The translations under genes and the position numbers were made by a program. From Caenorhabditis remanei (lineage: Eukaryota; Nematoda; Chromadorea; Rhabditida; Rhabditidae): a DNA stretch of 64,000 bases. Shown piece by piece: positions 53,701 to 64,000 of this stretch (positions are counted from its first letter, which is position 1; each line of letters begins with the position of its first letter). The notes under the pieces are model-generated. The model was not told the DNA's origin. It searched no databases and saw only the letters and a program-made list of their open reading frames with translations. The stretch spans positions 2,356,001-2,420,000 of the forward strand of contig NC_071329.1 in assembly GCF_010183535.1 (NCBI RefSeq). The letters are read 5' to 3'.

Positions 53701-53897
53701 TTTTTGACAAAAAAAATCTTTATTTTTACCTTAAAAATGCACATTTTTCTCTTAAAATCTTCATTTTTTCATCAAAAATTCAATTTTCCCCCTTCAAAAT
53801 CCCCAATTTCCAGGATCTGATCGCCGGCGGTTACACATCTGCACTCGGTTGTTCTCGTGCACTCTTCGAGGCTCGTATCGACCTGTTCGCCTTCTAA
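47747..53897 (+). CDS. mnat-1: MAT1, CDK-activating kinase assembly factor (about 313 aa); two apparent 1-base deletions
   Basis: MAT1 is the RING-finger subunit that assembles CDK7 and cyclin H and anchors them to TFIIH. Exons: 47747-47844, 49293-49611, 49811-49901, 50608-50862, 52019-52111 and 53814-53897. The RING is in exons 1-2 (CKKCKSNEYTNKQ, ECGHPLCKNCVDNIF, GNCHVC). Exon 2 continues IYDDPLIDKETFLRRKLRKV and DDFETLKEFGDYQERF, exon 4 is the charged coiled coil, and exons 5-6 end GYLAHIRNATPDLIAGGYTS..LFAF. Exon 2 is in three frames: it needs one extra base at the A run 49360-49363 and one at the T run 49525-49528. Both are homopolymers and everything else is intact, so sequence error is more likely than decay. 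TTTTCAG at 47690-47696 is the probable trans-splice acceptor. Confidence 0.9.
47845..49292. repeat. Expanded intron 1 of mnat-1
   Basis: It consists largely of loosely repeated GATTTTCAGTCGTTTTGACT, AAAATTCGAAATTTTTCA and TTTTTTCAGTAATTTTGAC units of 50-120 bases. Many TTTTCAG triplets occur, which makes the true acceptor at 49292 hard to distinguish without the protein alignment. Confidence 0.7.
49930..50600. repeat. GGCGCG-motif repeats in mnat-1 intron 3
   Basis: About eight copies of AACGCGCCGAAGACACCCCAG and variants. They are the complement of the TCTGGGGTGTCTTTGGCGCG units at 47360-47670 and related to 61010-61200. Confidence 0.85.
50880..51400. repeat. Minisatellite, about 33-bp unit, mnat-1 intron 4
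   Basis: About fourteen tandem units of GAAAATCTGCAATTTTTCAT plus CATTTTCAGCT. Each unit carries a TTTTCAGCT acceptor-like site. Confidence 0.9.
52112..53813. repeat. Expanded intron 5 of mnat-1
   Basis: Irregular repeats of CATTTTTCGCTAAAAATCTC, TTTTCAGCTCAAAAATG and CCATCAAAAATCGTAATTTCC, in no strict period. No gene was seen in it. Confidence 0.7.
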
Positions 53898-54260
53898 ATT
53901 ATTGATTTTTCGACCCATTTTCCCCCATTTTTCCTTGATTTTCCCCCTTAAATCATCGATTTTCGACCTAAAACAACAGTTTTTTGTGTTTTTTGGCCCA
54001 TTTTTGGTAGTTTTTGTATAGTTTCCCCCTTTAAATCATTCATTTTTATGTTTTTTCCCATCATAATCCACCTAGAATTGTCTTAAACTGTGTCAAATGT
54101 ACGGTTTTTACAGTGTTTCTCGTATTTTTCCTCGAAATTTCCACCGTTTTTCATCAATTTTTGAGGTTTTTAACCCGTATTTCATATATTTTCAGCGATT
54201 TTCTGCTCAAAAATCACCCACTCACACAATTTCAGAGCCCACACAATACACACAGAGAAA
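53898..54260. other. Intergenic spacer mnat-1 to transportin-3
   Basis: About 360 bases, AT-rich. CACAATTTCAG at 54225-54235 is a probable trans-splice acceptor 25 bases before the next ATG. The short spacing and same orientation would allow an operon, but no decisive SL2-type signal is visible. Confidence 0.5.
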
Positions 54261-57200
54261 ATGGACTCGATGGACACTGTCTGTCGCGCCATTGACGCGT
54301 TTTATAACGGTGGGCCCGACGTTCAACCCGCCCAACAGTTTCTACAACAATTTCAGGAGTCGGTAAGCGAAAAGAAAAGGGGGCGTGGCTTGGCTTAGGC
54401 TCCGCCCAATTTTTCGCATAAAAGAGGGCGGAGCCTATCCTCCCTTTTTGATAGTTTTTTAGAGAGAAATAAGAGAAAAAGGGGCGGAGTCTAGATTGGA
54501 AAATTAAATTTTTAAAATCAAATTGCGAAATTTCTGAAAGTGGGCGGGGCCTGAAGCTCCAAAACGCAAAAATTGACTCAAAAAGTGCTAAAAACCATCA
54601 AAAACGGGCCCGCGCGGCAGTTTTGCAAAAGTGGGCGGAGCCTGAGCAAGAAAAATCGGCTAGAAACGTCCAGAGCAATTCTGTGCGGCAAAACTGCCAA
54701 AAGTGGGCGGAGTCTATGCCGAGAAAACGGAAAACAAAACGACGAAATCCGGCTGGAGTTGCGTGAAATAAAGACCATGCGGCAAAAGTGGGCGGAGCTT
54801 ATCCCCAAAATTTCAAATTTTCGCTAAAATCGAAATATTGCGGCAATCTTGCTGTAAGTGGGCGGAGCCTAATCTCAAAAACGGCAGAAAATTCGAGAAA
54901 TTGATGAATTTCTTGTATCAGTTTTTTCCGCCATTTTTGAGATTAGGCCCCGCCCACTTTCAGCAATAATGCCGCATGGTTACAATTCTGGTCACTAAAG
55001 TGGCTCTGTGCGGCAAAATTGCGAAAAAAGGGGCGGAGTCTGCATTGTGAATCAATAAAATATTCTGAAATTATGTGAACAATCAATTGGGAGTTATGCG
55101 GCACTATTGCTGAAAGAGTGGACGGAGTCTAATCTCGTTCACTATTTTACAAACAAAATCATGGACAATCTGACAAAAAAAAGCGTCAGAATTGCAAAAA
55201 AGGGGCGGAGTCTATGCCGATAAAGCGCCAAAACTATGAAAAATGACTGGAAATGTCCCGAGACGCTGAGAAATTAAACTGTGCGTCGTTATTGCGAAAA
55301 GTGGGCGGAGCTCTTCCTGGTTCATTTTCGAAGAGCGCCTTGAAACGTTCATTATAGCGCTGTGTGACAAAATTGCGAAAGAGGGGGCGGAGTCTATATT
55401 GTGAGTCGGTGAAATATTCTGAAATTATGTGAACATTCAATGCGGCACTAATGCTGAAAGTGGGCAGAGTCTAATCACTATTTTTTTCAGACAGAATCAT
55501 GGACAATCTGTGACCAAATAATCCGTTTACACTCGAATTCTCTGGCGTGTTACTTCGCTTCGCAGACACTTCGAACGAAGATTCTCAAAAAGTTCTCCCA
55601 ATTGCCACCCGATCAATACGAAGCACTACGACAGTCGTTGTTGCAGCATTTGGAGTCAGTTTTGCACGGTTTTCAGCTGAAAAAATGATATTTTTTGGGC
55701 GAAAAATGCGATTTTTGAGTTCTTTTTGGTATAAAAATGAAAGTTTTCGACCAAAAATTGGGGTTTCCAGTTAAAAAATCGACAGAAAATCCTAAAAATG
55801 AGTGATTTTTTGCTCTAAATCCTTATTTTATAGCTTAAACTTCAATTTTTGCCTTCAAAATGAGCTTACTGGCTTAAAATTCACGTTTTTTGGGTTAAAA
55901 TAGCGATTTTTGAGTCGAAAATCGTTATTTTGACTGAAATTTAGCAATTTTTCATCTTGAAATGACAATTTTCGACCAAAAACTGGTATTTCCAGTTAAA
56001 AATTGATTTCGAATTTGTTCACTTTTAACTGAAAATTCTATTTTTCGACTTCAGAACCCTGAAAAAAGAGGGATTTTTTTGCTTTAAAAACCTTATTTTT
56101 CAGCTAAAACTTCAATTTTTGGCTCAAAAATGAGCTTTCTGGCTCAGAAATCACCAAAAATCCTCATTTTTCAGTCAAAAATCAATTTTTTTAGCTAAAA
56201 ATTGAAATTTTAGCCAAAAAATTGAATTTTTGTCTCAAAACTTGACTTTCTGGCTTAAAATTCACCTAAAATTCATATTTTCCAGCCTTGAGACCCTTAT
56301 TTTATTGTAATTTTTGAATTTTTTCAGCCGCCACGGAGCATCGGCTCACGATAGTCAATCAGAAGCGACCGCCACTCAATTATGTCTGGCAATTGCTGAT
56401 TTATATATTCAAGTGCCGACATGGACGAATTGGATCTTCGAGTTGCTCAATCAGTGCGTATTTTGACGAGTTTTGAGTGGAAACTGGAATTTTTGAAGCG
56501 AAAATTGAGAGAAAATGAGAATTTTTAGTCCAAAAATCGAATTTCTGGTCGGAAAAATGAATTTTCTAGGATTTTCTGTCGAAAAATCTCAAATTTTGAT
56601 GGATTTTTTGACTGAAAATAGATTTTTAGTGTAAAAATCAACTTTTCAGCTCGAAAATCTGTCTAAAATTATTAACTTTTGACCTATTTTTGAGTGAAAA
56701 ATCAATGATTTTATCGAAAACTCATGAAAATTCTGATTTTGATTGGAAATTTGTGAATTTCTAGTGGCAAAATTTTCATTTTTCGCTAAAAATCCCCATT
56801 TTCCGACTCATTTTTCCAAATTTTGACGATTTTTAGTATCAAAAATGATAAAAAATGATGATTTTTGACACTGATAATCTCCAAAATTTCAGCCAAAAAC
56901 TCAAAAATTTAATTATCCGGCTGAAATTTGGAATTTTCGGCCTATTTTTAATCAAAAACTCTTGAAAATTCTGATTTTGGTTTAAAAAACTGAATTTCTA
57001 GTGCTAGAATCTCTTTTTTGGCTGAAAATCCCATTTTCCGACTCATTTTGGCTGAAAACCCCCAAAATTCCAGCCAAATCTCTCCATTTTCCAGATGCCA
57101 AACACTGGAAGGAGACCGTACCATCATGACACTGACACTCCTTCAAGTATTCCCTGAAGAAGTTGAAAATATTCGAGGAATCGGAGAGAATCGAAGAATT

Positions 57201-60200
57201 GCGATACGAGAGGAATTGGCTGGATGCGAGCAACCGATGATCACTTTCTTATCGCATGTTCTCGAGAAATTCCATGCGAATGCTGATATGTTGAAGAGGG
57301 TAAAAATCAGGGATTTTAGGCTCTTAAAATTCATTTTTTGGCTCTAAAACTGCATTTTTAGCCTGTAAAACTGTATTTTTCAGTGGGGAATTCCGAATTT
57401 TAGACTGGAAATCAACAATAAAGGGATATTTGTGTTTATCACTGATTGGAGAAGAAAATTGGTGGAAAATAGAGAGAAATTAGTCTGAAAAAAACAAACT
57501 GAAATGTGGCAAATGCGCTCTAATTATAATCTTGTGAAAATTGCAGTTTCTTTCATCGAAAACTGACATTTTTATAAGATTATGAATAGAGCGCATTTAG
57601 TCACGCGTAGGCGGAAGCTATGCCCAAATTTTTTTTTGAAGTGAGACATCCGGATGTATAGACAGATAAACAGACAAAAATAAATTTTTCAACTTTTTTG
57701 AAATGTTCTGAAAATTTAGTTTTTGCACTGTTTCAGACTGATTTTTTGAGAAAAATGGGGTTTTCTGACATGTAGACTGCCTGTCAGAGTTGCGCGGAAT
57801 TCCGACTTCCGACTTCCGGCCATTTTTCCACTTTCGACTTCCGTTTTCAAAATTTTTCTTCCGACTTCCGACTTCCGTTTTAGAAAAAATCACTTCCGCG
57901 CAACTCTGCTGTCTGTCATCCGGATTCCGGATGTCTAAAGAAGTATACTATATATTCGTGGACATCCGGAAACATCTATAGATTACTGTAACGATCTAGA
58001 ATGTGGCAAATGCGCTCTAATTATAATCTTGTGAAAATTGCAGTTTTTTCATCGAAAACTGAAATTTTCCTGAGATTACCAATAGAGCGCATTTAGTCAC
58101 GCGTAGGGGGAACCTATGCCCAAATTTTTAACGATTTTTCTTGAAAAACTACTCTGAAATCCCCATTTCCAGGTGTTCAAATGTCTGGAATCGAACTTAC
58201 AAAACCATCAAATGCGTACCGATCACTTTGCCACATCTCCCCTAATCTCATCGATATTCCACGTCATCGCCTCAATTGATCCGGCGATTCCGTCGAGTCT
58301 TCATGAGACGGCGACGAATTGTATCGTCGCTGCACTCTACCGAGTTGAAGACATTGATTCACATGGAAAATTGGCTGAAATTATACATCGAGGAGTCATC
58401 TCGCTGATTGGACCATTCCAACAGGCACAACAGGTTGAGGATTTGGATCGGTTGCAGGTAAGATTGAGAGAGAAAATTGGTGAAAAAATGGGGAAAATTG
58501 AAGGTTTTAACGCCAAAATCCGAAGATTTTAAGCTCAAAATTGCAATTTCAGCAGGTTTTGTAGTGAAAATATCTTTTTTAACGTTAAAAATCCATAAAT
58601 TTTAAGCTGAAAATCTAAAATTCAGCATTTTTTAGAGTAAAAATGTCTTTTTGCGTCTTGCAGTGAAAATCTGGAAATTTTGAGCTGAAAATCGCAATTT
58701 TTTTCAGGTTAAAATTCATGAATATTCTCTCCGAAAACTGCTGAAATTGCAATTTCCAGCTCAAAATTTCCCGATTTTCACTGCTAGACGCAAAAAAAAA
58801 CACATTTTTACTCCAAAAACTGTCGAATTTACGATTTTAAGCTCGAAATTTACGGATTTTGACACTTGCAATGTCATTTTCACTCAAAAACCTGCTGAAA
58901 TTGCAATTTTCAGCTCAAAATTCACAGATTTTGACACTTGAAAAGACATTTTCAATCCAAAAACTGCTGAAATCGCGATTTTCAATTTAAAGTTCACCGA
59001 TTTTCATTCCAAAAACTGCTGAAATTCCACTTTTTGTTAAAAAATTCACGAATTTTCACTCTGAAATTGATATTTTCAGCTCAAAATTAACAGTTTTAAC
59101 TCCAAAACTGCTAAAATGTCGATTTTCAGCTCAAAATTAACAGTTTTAACTCCAAAACTGCTAAAATGTCGATTTTCAGCTTAAAATTCATGGATTTTCG
59201 CTCTAAAACTGCTGAAATTCCACTTTTTGTTAAAAAATTCACGAATTTTCACTCTGAAATTGATATTTTCAGCTCAAAATGTCCAGATTTTCACTCCAAA
59301 ACTGCCGAAATCGTGATTTTCAGTTTAAAATTCATGGATTTTCACTTCAAAAACTGATGAAATTTCGATTTTCAGCTCAAAATTTCCAGATTTTCCCTCC
59401 AAAAAAGCTCAAAATTAATAGATTTTCACTTCAAATTTTGCAGAACATTGCCCGTATATTCGTCGAGACAGTCGAATCATTCTACGTCCAAATCGTCAAC
59501 GAAGCCCATCCGGATCCGCATTCCGTCGGTTCTCTCGCCTGTTTTGATCTACTTTTACTCGTCGCCGGTCATCACGATTGGTCTTTGATTGAGATGACAT
59601 TCAATGTGTGGTACCGTATCACCGAAGAGTTATTCAAGTACGACGACGATCAATATATCGGGAAATTCCGTCCGTACGCCGAGAAATTCATTCAATGCCT
59701 CTACGAACACTGTAAAATGGATTCAGATGACGTTGACGACATCTTGGATGAGTCTTCTGAATTTGGAGAATTCCGAGCGAAAGCTGTTGAAGCACTCAGA
59801 GATGTCGTGTTTATTGTTAACTCGGATAAATGTATTCAGATGATGCATCAGAAATTGATAGAGTGTTGTCATCGAGAGAACGCATCGTGGGAGGAATCTG
59901 AATCCGCACTGTTTGTGATGGCTGCAGTCGTGCAGAATTTGTTGCCGTGAGTTTAGAAATGCGATTTCCAGGCGAAAATTGCGATTTTTAGTGAAAAAAT
60001 TAGTCATTTTTGATGGAAAAAGTGAAAATCTCAGTAAAAAACAGCAAAAATGATTGAAAAATGCGATTTACAGTCGAAAATAGCGATTTTTAGCAAAAAA
60101 TTGGTTTTTTTTCTGAAAAAAGTGCGAAAATCGTGAAAAATCCAGGAAAAATGCTGAAAATCTGATTAAAAAAGAGCAAAAAAAGTGAAAATTTGCTTGA

Positions 60201-61369
60201 AATTGAGCCAAAAAAAACGGTCTAAATCTTTCCAGAAAGTGCGAAAATCCAGGAAATGGCTGAAAATCTGACTGGAAATCTGCTTAAAATATTGAGAATT
60301 GACATTTCCTTAGAAAAACATTGGTTTTTAGTGAAAATTTGCTTGAAATTGAGCGAAAAAACGACCTAAACAGCTTGAAATCTGAGTAAAAACAGCAATA
60401 ATGGCTGAAAAAAATTGATTTTTAGTGAAAATTCGCTCAAAAATGCGTTTTCCAGTCGAGAATTGCAACTTTTAGTGAAAAATTGGCTCTTAAAATGTAG
60501 AAAATGGTCATTTTTGTTTGAAAAACTGCAAAAATCGGGTGAAATTCAGGAAAAATATAGATTTTTAGTGAACATTTGCTTGGAATTGAGCAGAAAACGG
60601 TCTAAATCTTTCCATAAATGACCTTTCCATAGTAAATTTTAGTGAAAATCACTTGACATCATCTTAAAATATAGAAAATTGTATTTTTCATCGAAAAAGT
60701 GCGAAAATCCAGGAAAAAATGCTGAAAATCTGAGTGAAAACAGCAAAAATGGCTGGAAAAAGCAATTTCTAGTCGAAAAATGAAGAGTTTTGGTAGAAAT
60801 TGTCTGAAATTCGGCGAAAACTACAAGTTTCCGGCCGAAAAACTGTTAATCTAGCACAAATTGCTGAAAATAGTCGAATTCGCGCTGAAAAAGGCCAAAA
60901 ATCATCGAAAAATAATCTTTTCGATCATTTTTCTTCCAAAAAAATTGTACAAAGGACAAATTTAGTGCTGAAAATATCCAAAAATCATTCTAAAAATTGC
61001 ATTTTCGTAGTCTGGCGTGCCTTTGACGCGTCTTTTGTGTCTTATGAAACGGAAATTACCGGATAATAACTAAAACCCATCTTTTTTTGCTAAAAATCTT
61101 TTTAAAATTTCAAAAAAACACAGTCTTGCGCGCCTTTGACGCGTTTCTGAATATCGAAAATGAAGAAAAATAAAGACTGGAGCGCCTTTGACGCGTTTTT
61201 AATAAACTCAATTCGTCAATTTATTGCAGTGAATCCGAGTCAAATATGCCAGAAGTGCTCCAATTGATTTGCTCACTTTCACCCGTCTCGCCGCCTGCTC
61301 TCATCGCCACGTCACTCAATTTGATATCCGATTTGAATGATTGGTTCGAGTTGCACATGAACCTGTTGG
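54261..61369 (+). CDS. TNPO3: Transportin-3 (importin beta family), N-terminal half, seven exons
   Basis: Exons at 54261-54362, 55491-55654, 56328-56453, 57095-57299, 58173-58457, 59444-59946 and 61230-61369 join in phase and encode about 508 residues. The protein is HEAT-repeat alpha-helical. Matches to transportin-3 include CYFASQTLRTKI, LCLAIADLYIQVPTW, LLQVFPEEVENIRGIGENRR, LHETATNCIVAALYRVED, DLLLLVAGHHDWSLIEMTFN and FRAKAVEALRDVVFIVNS. Transportin-3 imports SR splicing factors into the nucleus. Vertebrate transportin-3 has about 920 residues. After the GTAAGA donor at 61370 no further exon was found before an opposite-strand gene begins to end at 62707. Either the remaining exons lie past the window, with that gene nested in an intron, or the copy is truncated. 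Confidence 0.9.
54370..55480. repeat. GTGGGCGGAGTCT repeat array, intron 1 of transportin-3
   Basis: About twelve forward and two reverse copies of a 13-base GGGCGGAG core, often preceded by TGCGGCAAAATTGC. Spacing is 50-100 bases. GC-box-like sequence at this density is unusual for a worm intron. Confidence 0.85.
55655..56327. repeat. Repetitive intron 2 of transportin-3
   Basis: Irregular repeats of TTCAATTTTTGGCTCAAAAATGAG type and AAAATCGATTTTT motifs; introns 3 and 5 are similar. Nothing coding was seen. Confidence 0.6.
57520..58130. repeat. AATGCGCTCTA inverted repeats, copies 2 and 3, with intervening GACTTCC foldback
   Basis: Nearly identical units at 57508-57628 and 57999-58125: GTGGCAAATGCGCTCTAATT, a 35-base loop region, AGAGCGCATTTAGTCACGCG and the TATGCCC end. 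Between them lie GATGTCCGGAT-like repeats and, at 57780-57913, a GACTTCC foldback. All are in transportin-3 intron 4. Confidence 0.85.
57780..57913. mobile_element. GACTTCC foldback element
   Basis: The ends CAGAGTTGCGCGGAA and TTCCGCGCAACTCTG are inverted. The interior is made of CGACTTCC repeats. It is the most compact member of the family and lies in transportin-3 intron 4. Confidence 0.85.
58970..59420. repeat. Tandem units in transportin-3 intron 5
   Basis: TCAGCTCAAAATTAACAGTT and CACGAATTTTCACTCTGAAA blocks are repeated exactly (for example 59080-59130 and 59128-59175; 59035-59080 and 59230-59275). This is recent local duplication in an intron. Confidence 0.8.
59947..61229. repeat. 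Repetitive intron 6 of transportin-3
   Basis: Irregular repeats of GTGCGAAAATCCAGGAAAAA, GCTGAAAATCTGAGT and GATTTTTAGTGAAAATTTGC type fill most of it. GCCTTTGACGCG occurs three times between 61010 and 61200. Confidence 0.65.
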
Positions 61370-61499
61370 GTAAGAATTCGGGAGAATTGGCGGAAGGAAA
61401 TCCTCAAAATAGTTTTTTTCTCAAGAAAGATCAAATTTGCAGCACAATTTTGTCTATCGATTGGAGAAAACAAGATCCAAAAATATTGAAAACTGAAAG

Positions 61500-61906
61500 A
61501 CAGAGTTGCGCGGAATTCCGACTTCCGCGCTGTTTTTCACTTCCGACTTCCGACATCCGGGCATTTTTATCATTCCGACTTCCGACTTCCGGATAAGAAA
61601 AATCACTTCCGGCTTCCGACTTCCGTATTGAAATGTTTACTTCCGACTTCCGTCATTCCATAATTGTGGAATTTCCGAAAAGTGTAATTCGCTGAAATAC
61701 AAGGAAAAATTGTCTAAAAGGAGAGAACATTGGCTTTTCTTCATCCAAAACCTAATTTTCCACTGATTTCCGCCACTTTTATGGTCTTGGAGTTTTCGAA
61801 TATTTGCGAAAAAATCTAATTCCGACTTCCGACTTCCGAGTTCCGGGCGTTTTTTCACTTCCGATTTCCGGATAAGAAAATTTCACTTCCATGCAACTCT
61901 GGTGTA
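61500..61906. mobile_element. Long GACTTCC foldback element
   Basis: It begins CAGAGTTGCGCGGAATTCCG and ends CTTCCATGCAACTCTGG. CGACTTCC arrays at both ends enclose about 150 bases of single-copy sequence. It follows the last visible transportin-3 exon. Confidence 0.8.
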
Positions 61907-62211
61907 CGCCATGATAACTGGGGACTAGTTATCATGGAAAAATTTCAAAATATTTCCAATTAAAAGTCCAGAAAATACGTAACCGTTGCACCTGTCAGTT
62001 GGGACTTATAGAACTGAAAAATATACATAACTGATGTTCACTTCTCTTTCTTCAGTAAAATCATTTTTTGGGGCAAGTATCCAAAGGTTATTGATTTTAA
62101 TTGCTTACAGTGAATAATGACCAAGTTCTAGAGTTAGAAACGAGGCGAATCTTTATTTGGAAAAGTGAAATGCGGTTTAAGAAATTCGGGAAGGTGGAAA
62201 GCGTAAGGTGG

Positions 62212-62522
62212 AAGCAGAGTTGAGCGGAATGCGGTTTTTGAAATCGCGGAAGGCGGAAGCGAAAATTTTTTGTCGCTTTCAAAAATACGATTTTGGCCTC
62301 ATTTTGTAGTAAAAAAACTAAAATGGTTAAATTTGTGTTAAATTTTGTTTTTTCGGTAAATACTGATAGCTTTGCTGCAAAAAACTTCAAAAATATCAGT
62401 AAATTGGAATAGGTGATCAAATTTTTCATGCTGAGGTCAATTTTTTCAATCTTTAAAGGAAAATTTTTGGCGGAAAGAGAAAAGTAGCGGAAAGCGGAAG
62501 GCGGAATTCCGCTCAACTCTGG
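62212..62522. mobile_element. GCGGAAGGCGGAA foldback element
   Basis: The ends CAGAGTTGAGCGGAA and TTCCGCTCAACTCTG are inverted. The repeats are GCGGAAGGCGGAAG rather than GACTTCC, but the ends show it is the same family. The remainder of 61907-62211 shows nothing recognisable. Confidence 0.8.
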
Positions 62523-62706
62523 GTGATTGATCCCATGAATAATGCAAATAAGCGAAGAGAGAAAGAGATAGTGTGTCGTCGATGTTCCAGGTTGATTCCT
62601 AAGGCAAACAGAGATGGAGTACCATTTGACAGATGCGTGGAAAAAGAGAGATGCGTCCTTCCGTTACAAACTCAAGTAAACCAGGAAAGGCGCTCTCAAG
62701 TTATAT

Positions 62707-64000
62707 TCAATATCCGATACCTTGATGGCCTGAAAAATACAATAAAAATACGCCCGCCGCGCAGCAAACTCACTTTTTCCTTCCTTCCTCTCCATAACAT
62801 TTTGATTTTACCACAAAGCGTCACGAATTCCTTTAGAAACATGCGATTTCCGTCGGGAAGCTTCCAGAATGCTTGCCAAAACAGCTTTGCGTCGATCTCG
62901 CCATCTGCCGCTTTCTTCTCACGCGACTTGTCCTTTAGGAGTTTGTACACCAACTCCAGGTGGTCGAAGAAGATGTTGTACGGGACCATCTGAAACAAAA
63001 TCTGTGATGCGATGCAAGTGCGCTCTAATGAAACCCACCTTCTCTTTTAATTCTTTTTCTCTCGTCACCATTGCTCTTTCGAACTCTTTTGCCAAACTCT
63101 TTAGAGCACTCTGCTCCAGGCCGTCCAGGAAAGCTTTCACAACGAATAGTATGTTATATGCCGGGATCTCCGGCATAGCGAGGTTGGTGTTTCTGGAAAA
63201 AAACAGGATTATAAGAGTTTGGTAGGCTAGGTAATGCTTAAACTTACAATTCCTCGTGTTTCCGCTTTCTGCTGGCATCTGGCACGCAAGGATTGATACA
63301 CCAACTCGGATGGCTGCTAGCTGGGATATTGAAGGGTGCAGCACTGGATCGAGGATTAGAAATAGCTTGGTGGTACCTTCCAATTGGGATGGAAACAGGC
63401 TGGCCGGGCAGTCCAGAATACTGCCCACTGTTCATTGGAATTTGATTCGAGAAGTTGAAGAGCCGAGAACCTGCGCCATAGTTAGCTGGTAACTGTGGCA
63501 CACTGTTGATGGGCATGTGACATCCTTGAAAATGAGTGGGGTATAGGGGTCTTGAAAGTCCTGGTCGACTCGACAGACCTAACAATTCTAGTAGTCCAGG
63601 TTGATAAGATGGGCATGCACCGTGGTTAGCACCTGGCTGATGGACTTGGACGGGTTGCTGGTTTTGGAACTGATTTGCATACTGAGATGGGCATAGAGGT
63701 ACTGGCAGTCCTGAAGATCCTGGCAGAATTGAAGGTCCTGATACGCCTAATGGTCCTAGAGGATTACCGTTAGGAGCCGATGCTGGAGGTGGAGGTAGAT
63801 TCCCAAGATCCATTGGAGCGTCTGAAATAGTAGATGGAATTAGCGGAAAAAACATGAATTAGAGGATTACCATTTGGAACATGAGAGGTGGAAGACGGGG
63901 GAACTGGAGCAAGATCTACTGGTGGAGCAATAGTGGAGGTTGCTGGAGATTTGGTTGAAGTTGATGGCGGAGCAGCCTTCAGTGGTAGAGGGGCTGGAGT
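62707..64000 (-). CDS. Unrecognised proline-rich protein, C-terminal part
   Basis: The gene enters from the right. Minus-strand exons: (beyond 64000)-63871, 63821-63248, 63192-63039, 62989-62752 and 62729-62707, in frame to a TGA. The N-terminal visible part is rich in Pro, Ser, Thr and Gly (NLPPPPASAPNGNPLGPLG, SSRPGLSRPLYPTHFQG) and probably disordered. A basic RKRKHEEL stretch may be a nuclear signal. The last 120 or so residues look folded and helical: MPEIPAYNILFVVKAFLDGL, KEFERAMVTREKELKEK, PYNIFFDHLELVYKLLKDKS and FWKLPDGNRMFLKEFV. I do not recognise the family. It faces transportin-3, and its end is 1.3 kb from that gene's last visible exon. The final 23-base exon is the least certain. 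Confidence 0.65.

Noticed and set aside
62523..62993. Plus-strand frame of 156 codons with CRRCS and EKERC
   Set aside because: It overlaps in antisense two supported minus-strand exons; the start is in a foldback element.

Overview
This window looks like nuclear DNA of a Caenorhabditis-type nematode. The AT-rich introns end in TTTCAG, several start codons follow a trans-splice-like acceptor by 6 to 9 bases, the F-box, BTB and chaperonin genes are worm-like, and a fragment of the SL1 spliced-leader sequence is present. Gene models were built by hand from reading frames and splice signals, so exon edges are predictions.

Left part (1-22 kb) is an accessory, repeat-rich region. It holds the 5' part of the chaperonin gene cct-3 (minus), a BTB gene whose splice phases do not close, a decayed F-box copy, two intact tandem F-box paralogues (5900-7656 and 8651-11085, both 288 aa), a second type of F-box gene (13228-14374), and remains of a CHK1-like kinase, a Polinton-type DNA polymerase and a CBP/p300-type acetyltransferase. 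Several families of foldback elements are packed between and inside these genes: a GC-rich CTTGCAA family, a Tc1/mariner-like family, a Harbinger-like family with TWA target duplications, a TTAA family and single hairpins.

Middle (about 23-33 kb) is the main find: a NeSL-type non-LTR retrotransposon on the minus strand with one uninterrupted 2,487-codon ORF. It carries a zinc finger, a Ulp1-like cysteine protease, reverse transcriptase and an R2-type endonuclease. Its 5' end abuts an SL1 leader sequence six bases past the leader, and a foldback element with TTAA duplications has split the same leader. The first 830 or so residues have no recognised domain and overlap two intron-like segments.

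Right part (34-64 kb) is mostly conserved housekeeping genes with introns inflated by minisatellites and foldbacks: a small secreted protein (minus), a four-pass membrane protein (plus), a ZCCHC9 homologue (minus), then LYRM4/ISD11, mnat-1 (MAT1) and a transportin-3 homologue, all plus. ZCCHC9 and LYRM4 are divergent across a 375-bp spacer holding a perfect 14-bp inverted repeat. mnat-1 needs two one-base corrections in homopolymers, which suggests assembly error. Transportin-3 stops about half way, facing an unrecognised proline-rich gene on the minus strand. No tRNA, rRNA or CRISPR was found.
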